From the NCBI GenBank assembly GCA_964536805.1, contig CAZHYQ010000003.1, positions 138,017-202,016 on the forward strand: a stretch of 64,000 nucleotides of DNA, given 5' to 3'. The first letter of the stretch is position 1; every line of letters starts with the position of its first letter. Origin of the DNA: Longilinea sp964536805 (GTDB taxonomy: Bacteria > Chloroflexota > Anaerolineae > Anaerolineales > Anaerolineaceae). The notes below the pieces were generated by a model that worked only from the letters and a program-made list of their open reading frames with translations, was not told where the DNA came from and did not search any database. Shown here in pieces: positions 49,771-58,725 of this stretch. The translations under genes and the position numbers were made by a program.

Positions 49771-50889
49771 ATGACGAAGAAACGCATTGGCATTCTTACT
49801 GCCGGATCTGACAGCCCGGGCTTAAACGCAGCCATCCGGGCAATTGGCAAAGCTGCCCTGAGCGAAGGTTTTGAGCTAATCGGGTTTCTGGATGGTTTCA
49901 CCGGCCTGTTGGAAGATCACACCATTCCTCTTCAGGCGCCTGCCCTTTCGAACATCCTGACGGCAGGCGGCACCATTTTGGGTACCAGCAAAGACCGTCC
50001 GCATGAAATGGAAGAAACGCACGGCCCAGACCATGTCCAATCTGCCCTCGATACCTACCAAAAGCATCAACTGGATGGCCTGGTTTGTTTGGGTGGAAGG
50101 GAAACGCAGGAGAGCGCGTTCTACCTTCAAAAGCGCGGGTTAAACGTTATTTCGCTGCCAAAATCAATCGAAAACAATATCGCCCTTACCGAAATGTCAG
50201 TTGGTTTTGACACCGCCCTCGGCATTGCCGCTGAAGCGATCGACCGTTTGCATAGTACTGCACATTCCAACCACCGCATCATCGTTGTTGAAATCACCGG
50301 GCACACCACGGGCTGGCTGACCCTGGGTGCTGGCATAGCCAGCGGTGCGGATGTCATCCTCATCCCCGAGATTCCGTATTCCATGGAAAAGGTCGCAGGT
50401 GCCATCCTCAAACGGAGCGAGGCAGGCAAGCGTTTTTCGCTGGTGGCAGTGGCAGAAGGTTCACGATCGCAGGAGGATGTCGCTTTTTATGAACGCAGCT
50501 TAAGTTTGAATGCCAGCCGGCGCAGCGGCAAGGAAGCCAATAAGGCGGCTGCCCGAATTGAACGGCTGGAGACTCAATTCACCGGCAACACCTTGTTACT
50601 GGCAAACCGGTTGGAACAAATGACCGGTCTGGAGACGCGCACGACCATATTAGGCTACTTGCTTCGCGGTGGAACTCCCTCCGCCACGGACCGCGTTCTG
50701 GCAACCCAATTTGGATCGGTTTGTGTTGGCTACTTAGCAAAAAACCAATACGGCATCATGGTAGCTCAGCAAGGCGGTAAGATTACCGCCGTACCCCTTG
50801 AAGATGTTGCCGGGAAGAATAAAACGGTTCCAGGCGACCATCCCTGGTTGAAAGGCGCCCGGCAGGTCGGAACCAACCTCGGCGACTAG
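49771..50889 (+). CDS. 6-phosphofructokinase family protein with altered active site
   Basis: A 372-residue PfkA-family protein. The N-terminal loop GILTAGSDSPGLNAAIR and the half that binds fructose-6-phosphate (VGFDTA, VAEGSR, ETRTTILGYLLRGGTPSATDR) are well conserved. The catalytic side is not: the GGDGS loop is GGRET, the TIDND catalytic loop is SIENN, so the base Asp127 of E. coli PFK is Glu and Asp129 is Asn, and the M-G-R segment is T-G-H. True ATP and PPi enzymes both retain these aspartates. It may be a regulatory or substrate-changed paralogue. GGGAGG precedes the ATG. Confidence 0.85.
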   Translation: MTKKRIGILTAGSDSPGLNAAIRAIGKAALSEGFELIGFLDGFTGLLEDHTIPLQAPALSNILTAGGTILGTSKDRPHEMEETHGPDHVQSALDTYQKHQLDGLVCLGGRETQESAFYLQKRGLNVISLPKSIENNIALTEMSVGFDTALGIAAEAIDRLHSTAHSNHRIIVVEITGHTTGWLTLGAGIASGADVILIPEIPYSMEKVAGAILKRSEAGKRFSLVAVAEGSRSQEDVAFYERSLSLNASRRSGKEANKAAARIERLETQFTGNTLLLANRLEQMTGLETRTTILGYLLRGGTPSATDRVLATQFGSVCVGYLAKNQYGIMVAQQGGKITAVPLEDVAGKNKTVPGDHPWLKGARQVGTNLGD

Positions 50890-50920
50890 ACCCCGGACGC
50901 ATCTGAATTACAGGTGATCT

Positions 50921-52630
50921 TTGTTTCTACCAACGACTCTGGAAGAATTTACACAGCTAGGTTGGGATCAGGCGGATATTCTGCTGATCACCGGCGACAG
51001 CTATATTGACAGCCCTTTTATCGGGGTTGCGGTCATCGGAAAAGCCCTGATGCAGGCCGGCTTTCGAGTCGGCATCATTGCCCAACCGGATATCCATTCG
51101 GCGAGAGATATTGCCCGTCTGGGAGAGCCGCGTCTTTTTTGGGGGGTAACCGGCGGCAGCATCGATTCAATGGTTGCCAACTACACAGCTTCGCGGAAAA
51201 GACGGCACGCCGATGATTACACCCCTGGCGGCGTCAATGACCGCCGGCCTGACCGGGCGGTCATAGCTTATTCCAACCTGATTCGCCGGTATTTCAAGAA
51301 TACCGTCCCCATCGTCCTGGGAGGCATCGAAGCCAGTCTGAGACGCGTGACTCATTATGATTACTGGAGCGACCGGCTCAGGCGCCCGATTCTCTTTGAC
51401 GCGAAAGCCACCTATCTGCTCTACGGCATGGCTGAGAGTTCCATTGTTGATTTGGCGCGCTGTCTGCAATCGGCAGGCGATCCAACCAGCCTGCCCGGTC
51501 TGAGTTATACCGCTGCTTCAGCGCCTGATGGGTACCTGGAAATGCCTTCGCATGAAGATGCATTGTCAGATAAGCATGCCTTTATTGAACTTTTTCACAT
51601 GTTTTATCAAAATAACGATCCGCTGAATGCCAAAGGGTTATGGCAAAAGGTTGGAGACCGGGTGTTGGTTCAAAATCCGCCGGCGCCCTACACCGATCAA
51701 AAGGGACTGGACGCGATTTATGCCCAAGAGTATGAACGCGAACAACATCCTTATTATGCCCGGCAGGGAGCCGTGCGGGCACTCGAAACAATCCGCTTTG
51801 CCACTTCTACCCACCGCGGCTGCTACGGCGAGTGTAATTTTTGCGCCATCGCAGTTCACGAAGGCCGAACGGTCAGGTGGCGCAGCGAGGAATCAATTTT
51901 AGCCGAAGCCCGCCGTCTGAGCGTCCATCCGGATTTCAAGGGATATATCCAGGATGTCGGCGGACCCACCGCCAACATGTATGGTTTTGAATGCTCCAAG
52001 AAGCTCAAAATGGGCAGTTGCGCCGATCGCCGCTGCCTGTATCCCGAGATCTGCCCGGCATTGAAAATTGACCACAGCCGGCAGTTGACCCTCCTGCGAA
52101 AAATCCGCCAGATCCCCGGCGTCAAGAAAGCATTTGTCGCCTCCGGTATCCGTTATGACATGGTTCTCCATGATAAAAAACACGGCAAAGAGTATTTACG
52201 CGAAATTGTCGATTTTCATGTGTCCGGCCAACTAAAGGTCGCTCCGGAACATACGGTCGGCTCAGTGCTGAAACGCATGGGGAAACCCGCGCCGCACGCC
52301 TTATTGGAATTCAAACAGGTTTATGATGAGCTTAACCAGGCCACGGGGCGTAACCAATTTCTTACCTATTACCTGATTGCGGCCTATCCCGGATGTTCGG
52401 ATGAGGATATGAAGCAATTGCGCGAATTCGCCGGTGAAAAACTCCACATTCATCCCGAACAGGTGCAAATATTCACCCCCACCCCCTCGACCTACGCCAG
52501 CCTGATGTATTACACCGAGATGGATCCATTCACCATGGAGCCGCTTTTTGTTGAAAAAGACCCAATTCGGAAGGACCGGCAAAAACAAATTGTTGTTGAT
52601 AAAGCTGAACAAAAGGGACGCTGGCGATGA
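50921..52630 (+). CDS. YgiQ family radical SAM protein
   Basis: Radical SAM enzyme of 569 residues. THRGCYGECNFCAI contains the CxxxCxxC cluster motif. The N-terminal region (LITGDSYIDSPFIGVAVIG) is the B12-binding-like YgiQ N-domain, GGIEASLRRVTHYDYWSD is a family signature, and a later cysteine group (MGSCADRRCLYPEICPALK) may bind a second cluster. Biochemical role of YgiQ is unestablished to my knowledge. The TTG start follows AGGTGAT. Its stop overlaps the next gene (ATGA), suggesting a link with an RNA methyltransferase. Confidence 0.92.
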   Translation: MFLPTTLEEFTQLGWDQADILLITGDSYIDSPFIGVAVIGKALMQAGFRVGIIAQPDIHSARDIARLGEPRLFWGVTGGSIDSMVANYTASRKRRHADDYTPGGVNDRRPDRAVIAYSNLIRRYFKNTVPIVLGGIEASLRRVTHYDYWSDRLRRPILFDAKATYLLYGMAESSIVDLARCLQSAGDPTSLPGLSYTAASAPDGYLEMPSHEDALSDKHAFIELFHMFYQNNDPLNAKGLWQKVGDRVLVQNPPAPYTDQKGLDAIYAQEYEREQHPYYARQGAVRALETIRFATSTHRGCYGECNFCAIAVHEGRTVRWRSEESILAEARRLSVHPDFKGYIQDVGGPTANMYGFECSKKLKMGSCADRRCLYPEICPALKIDHSRQLTLLRKIRQIPGVKKAFVASGIRYDMVLHDKKHGKEYLREIVDFHVSGQLKVAPEHTVGSVLKRMGKPAPHALLEFKQVYDELNQATGRNQFLTYYLIAAYPGCSDEDMKQLREFAGEKLHIHPEQVQIFTPTPSTYASLMYYTEMDPFTMEPLFVEKDPIRKDRQKQIVVDKAEQKGRWR

Positions 52631-53784
52631 GTGAATTATTTGCTGTTTGCGGCCCTGGATTGGAACAATTCACTTTCGCTGAATTATCTACCCTAGGATT
52701 GAAACCTGGCGCCATCGAGGCCGATCCTGAAGAAGGCGGCATTACCTTTCAGGGCGGACAACTTGAAATTTACCTTGCCAACTTGCATCTGCGTACAGCC
52801 AGCAGGATCCTGTTGCGCTTCGGGCAGTTCTATGCAGCCTCATTTTCGGAACTACGAAAAAAAGCCTCCCGTTTACCGTGGGAGACGTACCTTACGATAA
52901 ACCGGCCTGTTGCTCTGCGAGTAACCTGCCATCAATCCAAACTTTACCATTCCGGCGCTGTTGCCGAAAGGGTAGCCGGGGCCATCAGCGACCGGTTTGG
53001 CCAGCAGATTGAATTGGCGAAATTCGACGAAAACAGCCCAGAACCCCCTGTGTTGGTTCTGGTTCGTATCGTCAATAACCAGTGCACCATCAGCCTGGAT
53101 ACTTCCGGTGCGCACCTGCACCGCCGCGGTTACCGCCAGGCTGTGAACAAAGCCCCATTGCGTGAGACCCTCGCCGCAGGGTTATTGATGGCTACCGGAT
53201 GGGATGGATCCGCTCCTTTACTGGATCCGTTCTGTGGTTCAGGCACCATCCCCATCGAGGCGGCAATGATGGCAAGGCATCTCGCGCCTGGCCGATCTCG
53301 CCGGTTTGGGTTCATGGCCTGGCCAGATTTTAATAAGAGGCTTTGGCAAAAACTTCTTGAGCAAGCCGAAGGACAAAAGCAGTCCGCCAAATCAATCATT
53401 CAAGGATCAGACCGCGATGCTGGCGCAGTCAAAATGGCCCGGGCTAACGCTGAACGCGCTGGAGTTCTGGCGGACATTGATTTTTCACAAAAAGCAGTTT
53501 CTGCCATCCAGCCGCCGTCTACGCCCGGATTTGTGGTTACCAATCCGCCCTACGGGGTACGTGTCCGCTCCGGCCATGATTTACGCGATTTGTTTGGTCA
53601 ATTTGGAAAGGTGCTGCGCCGGCTTTGTCCAGGTTGGAACGCGGCTATTCTGGCTTCAGATCCGGTTCTGTTAGGACATACCGGGCTCAGTTTTGAGCGC
53701 CGCTATTTCTTCAACAACGGCGGCATACCAGTCCAGTTAGCCTGTGCCCGGGTTCCTGCAATGGACATAAACGAAACCAATTAG
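52627..53784 (+). CDS. THUMP-domain RNA (guanine-N2)-methyltransferase-like protein
   Basis: Class I SAM-dependent methyltransferase, 385 residues, related to the N-terminal half of RlmKL and to archaeal Trm14. The N-terminal 165 residues form a ferredoxin-like plus THUMP RNA-binding region (ASRILLRFGQFYAASF). Motif I is LLDPFCGSGTIPIEAA, and motif IV is VTNPPYGVR (NPPY signature for N-methylation). SDRDAGAVKMARANAERAG binds the ribose of SAM. The RNA target (23S rRNA G2445 or tRNA) cannot be decided. It overlaps ygiQ by 4 bases (ATGA). Confidence 0.9.
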   Translation: MSELFAVCGPGLEQFTFAELSTLGLKPGAIEADPEEGGITFQGGQLEIYLANLHLRTASRILLRFGQFYAASFSELRKKASRLPWETYLTINRPVALRVTCHQSKLYHSGAVAERVAGAISDRFGQQIELAKFDENSPEPPVLVLVRIVNNQCTISLDTSGAHLHRRGYRQAVNKAPLRETLAAGLLMATGWDGSAPLLDPFCGSGTIPIEAAMMARHLAPGRSRRFGFMAWPDFNKRLWQKLLEQAEGQKQSAKSIIQGSDRDAGAVKMARANAERAGVLADIDFSQKAVSAIQPPSTPGFVVTNPPYGVRVRSGHDLRDLFGQFGKVLRRLCPGWNAAILASDPVLLGHTGLSFERRYFFNNGGIPVQLACARVPAMDINETN

Positions 53785-53811
53785 GACAATTTGGGCTCCG
53801 AGGTGGGAAAA

Positions 53812-55197
53812 CTAGTAGAACCGCTCCCTCAGATATGGATTTAGAAACATGGGTTGGATAAAAGGTTTGAATTGGTCAAACTGGTAATGCGTTGAGGTGA
53901 AATTACTGTCGATAAAGTTGATCTTGCCCCAATGCGCCTTGAACGGAATGCTGGATTTCACCAGGTAATTCCACAATCCCCTCAAATGATCGTAAATGGC
54001 TTGCTTGTCTTCGGGTGTCTTGCAGACATCGGTCAGGTACATGAAGTTGAACTTAATGATGTAGTCCAGGCCGGGCCAATTCCAGGCTGACATGTAGTAA
54101 TCGTCCGTCTTCGTTAGTTCGATTTCGATCGGCAGGTTCGGCCAGCCATTTTTCTTAAAATAGCCTTTACAGGCTGCCAATAACCTCTGGGTATCAGCAG
54201 GATTAAAGGCCCATTCAGCCATGGCGACCCGCAGTGGAGCGCGCCGGTCAACCGGAAGCATGGTGCGCAGCGGGCCGTTGACCTTTACTTCGCCATAGGT
54301 TAATGTCAGCCCTGCGTATAAAATCCGCATGCTGTTGTCGAGCAGAGGACCGGCCGACTCAAGCCGATCCAACACGTTAAAAATCACGATCAGGATGTTT
54401 TCAGCCTGGTCCGCCGGGTAATCACCAGCTGGATTTGCAGTCGGTTTTTTTATGGCTGCCCAAAGCAAACCCTTGTTTGTATCGGGTACCCAATCCACCC
54501 GCCAGAAATCATATTTCTTAGATGTCTTCTCCAAATCGGTCAGTACCTCAGTTATCGGGACGATTTTCTGTATGGTTTCGAAATACAACTCATCCACCAG
54601 GGTAAACTTCACCCGGGTGATGACGCCAATTGCGCCTAATGATCCGATGGCAGCCCGAAAATCCGGATCCGTTTTTAAAATATGTTTCTCGACAATTGAA
54701 TGGTTCTCTTCGTCAATGGTCAGGTACTCAACCCATTCGAGCAGTTCATAGATGGTAGTGTGGGGAGTGGCAGGGGCAGTGTTGGTGGAAATAATGCCAG
54801 CCAATGTTTGTTCGTCCGTTCCGCCAGTGGCGCTGATGGATTTGCCACGTTGACTCAAGGCCAATAGGAAGTCGTGAAAATGCCAGTTAGCTGAAACGAT
54901 AACGCTCGAATTATCTGAACTGAATTCCATGGTCTGCGGCAGATCGCTTACGTCGAGGGTGGCATCAGAGACACAGATATTGGAACAGGAGTGCATGCTG
55001 CCAAGCACGCGCGGAATCATCCCCGCGAACGGCCCCTGGTAAATGCTGAGCAAAAACCCTTTGAGTTCTTCGATATTTTGCGGTTTGAAATACAAACGCG
55101 GTCGAAAGGAAATGAGTTTTGCCCAATCCTCAAATCCGGGACCAATAGCTTCCACATGCGCATTTTGCCCAGAGGACACCTTGGAATTATTCATCAT
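53812..55197 (-). CDS. FAD-linked oxidase, D-arabinono-1,4-lactone oxidase-like
   Basis: Flavoprotein of 461 residues. The N-terminal FAD-binding (PCMH) domain shows PRVLGSMHSCSNICVSDATLDVSDL, here read as VLGSMHSCSNI with the covalent-His position retained, and GGTDEQTLAGIISTN with GSLGAIGVIT. The C-terminal domain ends with FKAHWGKINF, the HWGK motif of aldonolactone oxidases. Substrate might be an aldonolactone or a sugar alcohol (alditol oxidase type). No signal peptide. Two ATGs (55197, 55194) begin the frame with no strong ribosome-binding site. It stands alone. Confidence 0.82.
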   Translation of the reverse strand: MMNNSKVSSGQNAHVEAIGPGFEDWAKLISFRPRLYFKPQNIEELKGFLLSIYQGPFAGMIPRVLGSMHSCSNICVSDATLDVSDLPQTMEFSSDNSSVIVSANWHFHDFLLALSQRGKSISATGGTDEQTLAGIISTNTAPATPHTTIYELLEWVEYLTIDEENHSIVEKHILKTDPDFRAAIGSLGAIGVITRVKFTLVDELYFETIQKIVPITEVLTDLEKTSKKYDFWRVDWVPDTNKGLLWAAIKKPTANPAGDYPADQAENILIVIFNVLDRLESAGPLLDNSMRILYAGLTLTYGEVKVNGPLRTMLPVDRRAPLRVAMAEWAFNPADTQRLLAACKGYFKKNGWPNLPIEIELTKTDDYYMSAWNWPGLDYIIKFNFMYLTDVCKTPEDKQAIYDHLRGLWNYLVKSSIPFKAHWGKINFIDSNFTSTHYQFDQFKPFIQPMFLNPYLRERFY

Positions 55198-55426
55198 TTT
55201 GCCTCAGCTGAATTATGCTTTCGATTTTTATATAATTATTATCTAAATTATACATTATTAAGATTGCAAATAGCAATCCCCTCAGTTTTGAATGCAATTA
55301 CACAGTCTTCATAACAGACCGCCTGTCAAAAAAAGAGCAACTTGGACTAAAGAACCAGGGAAAACCCGTTCAGTCATTCGAAAAGATGTAGAATCAACCC
55401 GACCATAAAGAGGAGAATCAAACGCC

Positions 55427-56416
55427 ATGCCGGAATCGTTGGCAACCGCCATTGCAAATCCGAACATCGCATTCATCAAGTACTGGGGAAACCGCGACCA
55501 GGCTCTGCGGCTGCCATCCAATGGATCCATTTCCATGAATCTGGCTGGTTTGGAAACCCGGACGACGGTCGAATTTTCTCCAGCTTTTGATAAAGACGCC
55601 CTGACCATCAACCATCAACCCGTCGCCGGCCCAGGTCTGCGGCGCGTAGTTCAATTTCTCGACCGGGTTCGGGCGTTGGCTGGAAAAGTCTGGTTTGCCC
55701 AAGTGAATAGTGAAAATAATTTTCCAACCGGGGCAGGCATTGCCTCCTCGGCAGCCGCCTTTGCTTCATTAAGCCTGGCCGCGTCGCGGGCCATCGGCTT
55801 GGACTTGGATGAACCCGCACTGTCGCGTCTGGCCCGAACCGGTTCCGGTTCGGCCTGCCGTTCGGTGCCGGGCGGTTTTGTTGAATGGAAAATGGGAAAT
55901 AGCGATGCTGATTCGTATGCTTCAAGCATCGCCGCGCCGCAACACTGGGCTTTGGTCGACCATGTTGCCATCGTGCGAGCCGTGCACAAGCCGGTAGGCT
56001 CGACCGAGGGCCATGCGCTGGCTGATACCAGCCCGCTGCAATCCGCCCGCATCGCTGACACGCCCCGCCGTCTCGATTTTTGCCGGAACGCAATTGTAAA
56101 TCGGGATTTCGCTTCCCTGGCTATGATCCTGGAGGAAGACAGCAACCTGATGCATGCGGTGATGATGACCTCCCGGCCGGCATTGTTCTATTGGGAACCT
56201 GCCTCGCTTGCGCTAATGAAGACCATCCCGACCTGGCGTCAGGATGGAATGAATGCAACCTACACACTGGATGCCGGACCAAATGTCCATATATTGGGTC
56301 CCGCTGATGATTCTCCAGCCATTCAAAAGCGCCTGGCTGCTTTCCCAGGGGTTAAGGAAGTGCTGGTGGCACCGGTGGGTGGACCCGCGAGGGTCATAAA
56401 CGAAGCGGATGGATGA
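55427..56416 (+). CDS. Mevalonate-pathway decarboxylase (diphospho- or phosphomevalonate)
   Basis: GHMP-kinase-fold decarboxylase, 329 residues, giving IPP or isopentenyl phosphate. NIAFIKYWGNRD, SGSACRSVPGGFVEW and YTLDAGPNVH are the family motifs, including the catalytic aspartate and the first lysine. In diphosphomevalonate decarboxylases the N-terminal motif is KYWGKRD; here the second lysine is Asn. Roseiflexus, another Chloroflexota, is known to use phosphomevalonate decarboxylase plus isopentenyl phosphate kinase, so this may be that enzyme. No other mevalonate gene is adjacent. GGAG lies 11 nt before the ATG. The stop codon lies within the terminator stem. Confidence 0.85.
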   Translation: MPESLATAIANPNIAFIKYWGNRDQALRLPSNGSISMNLAGLETRTTVEFSPAFDKDALTINHQPVAGPGLRRVVQFLDRVRALAGKVWFAQVNSENNFPTGAGIASSAAAFASLSLAASRAIGLDLDEPALSRLARTGSGSACRSVPGGFVEWKMGNSDADSYASSIAAPQHWALVDHVAIVRAVHKPVGSTEGHALADTSPLQSARIADTPRRLDFCRNAIVNRDFASLAMILEEDSNLMHAVMMTSRPALFYWEPASLALMKTIPTWRQDGMNATYTLDAGPNVHILGPADDSPAIQKRLAAFPGVKEVLVAPVGGPARVINEADG

Positions 56417-56434
56417 GAGTCTCCTCATCTTTTT
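56412..56434 (+). terminator. Intrinsic terminator overlapping the decarboxylase stop
   Basis: 6-bp stem GATGAG / CTCATC with 6-nt loop and TTTTT tail; the 5' arm includes the TGA stop codon. Confidence 0.6.
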
Positions 56435-56462
56435 AGACGGCTAACTTCAAAACAGTTATAAT
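56434..56462 (+). promoter_or_regulatory. Promoter of the site-2 protease operon
   Basis: TAGACG (56434-56439), 17-nt spacer, perfect TATAAT (56457-56462), about 47 nt before the ATG. Confidence 0.5.
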
Positions 56463-56508
56463 GTAGGCAGTTTACACAAAAATATGGACACTGCTGAGGT
56501 TTACAGCA

Positions 56509-57597
56509 ATGGATGCTATTGGTTCAACAATGTTGCGAATCCTTGAGTTTATACTTTCTCTGGGAGTCCTGATCGTTTTACATGAATTGGGACATTATTT
56601 AATTTCAAGGTTATTTAAGATTGAGGTTTTGGAATTCGGCCTCGGCCTGCCGCCGCGCATGTTAAAGATGTTCAAGCTTGGTGGCACAGATTTTACGCTG
56701 AATTGGATTCCATTCGGCGCTTTCGTGCTTCCGAAGGGTGAAAACGACCCAACTGTTCCAGGCGGCATGGCCAGCGCAGCACCTTTGAAACGCTTGTTGG
56801 TTTTGTTGGGCGGCCCATTGATGAACATCCTCACCGCGGTCCTGCTCTTTGCGGTGATTTACGCCCGCGTTGGTGTGCCTGACCTGGGCAAGGTACTTGT
56901 CGCCAGCATTTCTGCGGATACGCCCGCCCAAACCGCCGGCATGCAGGCTGGCGATATTTTCATCAGTGCCGATGGACAGCCAATCACTTCCGCCGCTGAT
57001 CTACAGGCGATTGTCCAAACCAGGTTGGATCAGCAAGTGACGTTTGTGCTTCAACGCGGCGGCCAACAAATCACCCTGACTGCCGTCCCGCGCAAAGATC
57101 ACCCAACGGATCAAGGCCCTTTAGGCGTGACCCTGGATGTGCCTTATAAAAGCGGATCGATAGGAGAAACCGCATCGCTCGCTTTGAAAATGGCAGGTTA
57201 TCAAGCCAAGGAACTGGTATCTTTACCAATTCGTTTGCTCAAAGGCACAGTCACTGCCGATCAAGCCCGCTTTGTCGGCCCAGTAGGCATGTACAACATC
57301 TATTCGCAAGCCCGTCAAATTGATCAGCAGAATACGGGCTCAACCACGCCCGCCGCCACGGTAAATACGCTCTGGTTGTTGGCAAACATCTCAATTGCCC
57401 TGGGTATCACGAATCTACTACCACTTCCGGCACTTGACGGCGGACGCATGCTCTTCGTCCTGCCGGAACTGATCTTGCGAAAACGGGTGCCAGCCAAGTA
57501 TGAAAACATGGTTCATTTCGTCGGGTTTGCCCTGCTTCTGCTCTTGATGGTCGTGATTACAGCACAGGACATCTTACACCCGATTGTTTTACCGTAG
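56509..57597 (+). CDS. RseP-like M50 site-2 membrane metalloprotease
   Basis: Intramembrane zinc protease, 362 residues. The first membrane helix holds HELGH (LIVLHELGHYLIS), the last region holds NLLPLPALDGGRML with the LDG zinc ligand. Between residues about 130 and 215 is one PDZ domain (ADTPAQTAGMQAGDIFISADG). There are four probable membrane helices. Such proteases cleave anti-sigma factors or signal-peptide remnants; the substrate here is unknown. ATG 56509 follows a TGAGGT site. The HEAT-repeat gene begins 15 nt downstream, so both are likely on one mRNA. Confidence 0.92.
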   Translation: MDAIGSTMLRILEFILSLGVLIVLHELGHYLISRLFKIEVLEFGLGLPPRMLKMFKLGGTDFTLNWIPFGAFVLPKGENDPTVPGGMASAAPLKRLLVLLGGPLMNILTAVLLFAVIYARVGVPDLGKVLVASISADTPAQTAGMQAGDIFISADGQPITSAADLQAIVQTRLDQQVTFVLQRGGQQITLTAVPRKDHPTDQGPLGVTLDVPYKSGSIGETASLALKMAGYQAKELVSLPIRLLKGTVTADQARFVGPVGMYNIYSQARQIDQQNTGSTTPAATVNTLWLLANISIALGITNLLPLPALDGGRMLFVLPELILRKRVPAKYENMVHFVGFALLLLLMVVITAQDILHPIVLP

Positions 57598-57612
57598 GCA
57601 GGAGGTGGCTTA

Positions 57613-58695
57613 ATGACAGAGGCAATTCCAAAAAAATCTGCTTCATTTAAGACCATTCTGGACGCCCTTGTAGATGATACGCAGGTATTTCCGCCTGTTT
57701 ACCTGCACCGCTTTTCAGATCTGGCGGGCGAGGAACTGCGCTCACTGAAAGACATCTGGGAAAAAATACCCGAAGGACGCCGGGCCAGCCTGGTCGAAGA
57801 CCTTGAGGACCTATATGACGCAGATACGCTCCTTTGCTTTGAAGAAATCGGGCGCATTGCCATTGCCGATTCCCATCCTCCAGTCCGGGCTGGGGCAATT
57901 CGTCTTTTGTGGGATTACCAGGGCAAGGATCTTGTCCCTGTTTACCTTCTTCTCCTGGAAAAAGATCCCGATGAAATCGTGCGTGCACAAAGTGCCTCCA
58001 TCCTGGGCCAGTATGTTTACCTGGGTGAACTCGGAGAAATTCCAGCAGACATACACCGCGAGATCGAAGATATTCTGCTTCAAACAGTAGAGAGTGGCGA
58101 AGCCAGGCTGGTGCGCCGCCGCGCCTTGGAATCGCTCGGGTTTTCAAGCCGTGATGAGGTAACCCCATTAATTCATAATGCATTCGACTCGGGCGATTTT
58201 GGATGGATGGCCAGCGCATTGTTTGCGATGGGCCGTTCAACAGATGAGCGCTGGTCGCCGAATGTTTTGCAGATGATCGATCATCATAAACCAGAAGTCC
58301 AGCTTGAAGCCGTACGGGCCGCTGGCATGTTGGAATTGGATTCCGCTCGTAAATTCCTTTTGCAAATGGTCAAAACTGGCATAGAAGATGCAGACCTACG
58401 CAGTACAGTTGCCTGGTCGCTCTCGCAAATCGGGGGCGAGAAGGTTGCCGGTGCATTGGATAAATTGCTGGCTATGGCTGAAGATGATGAGGAAATTGAG
58501 TTCATTCAATCCGCCATCGACAATCTGGATTTCCAACAAGGCTTGGATAATTTTGAATTGATGGATTTCTCTCCTACTCGGCACTCCCAGTCAAGGGTCA
58601 GCGAAACCCCCGATTACAGCCAGGATGATGAAGACGAGGAAATTGAATTTGACATCGACTCTCAGGATGACGATAGAGAAGACGACGAAGAGTAA
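57613..58695 (+). CDS. HEAT-repeat protein with acidic C-terminus
   Basis: A 360-residue soluble helical-repeat protein. Repeats of about 31 residues begin near residue 80, e.g. IAIADSHPPVRAGAIRLL, RAQSASILGQYVYLG, VRRRALESLGFSS, VQLEAVRAAGMLE and LRSTVAWSLSQIGGEK, all with the A-x-x-A-L-G pattern of HEAT/PBS-lyase-like repeats. The last 45 residues are rich in Asp and Glu, possibly disordered. The role would be protein binding. AGGAGG lies 7 nt before ATG. It is between a site-2 protease and a peptidase-like gene, which may point to an envelope protein quality system, but this is inference. Confidence 0.82.
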   Translation: MTEAIPKKSASFKTILDALVDDTQVFPPVYLHRFSDLAGEELRSLKDIWEKIPEGRRASLVEDLEDLYDADTLLCFEEIGRIAIADSHPPVRAGAIRLLWDYQGKDLVPVYLLLLEKDPDEIVRAQSASILGQYVYLGELGEIPADIHREIEDILLQTVESGEARLVRRRALESLGFSSRDEVTPLIHNAFDSGDFGWMASALFAMGRSTDERWSPNVLQMIDHHKPEVQLEAVRAAGMLELDSARKFLLQMVKTGIEDADLRSTVAWSLSQIGGEKVAGALDKLLAMAEDDEEIEFIQSAIDNLDFQQGLDNFELMDFSPTRHSQSRVSETPDYSQDDEDEEIEFDIDSQDDDREDDEE

Positions 58696-58725
58696 TCGGA
58701 TCGGGTGATTGGACTTGGGGGAAAC

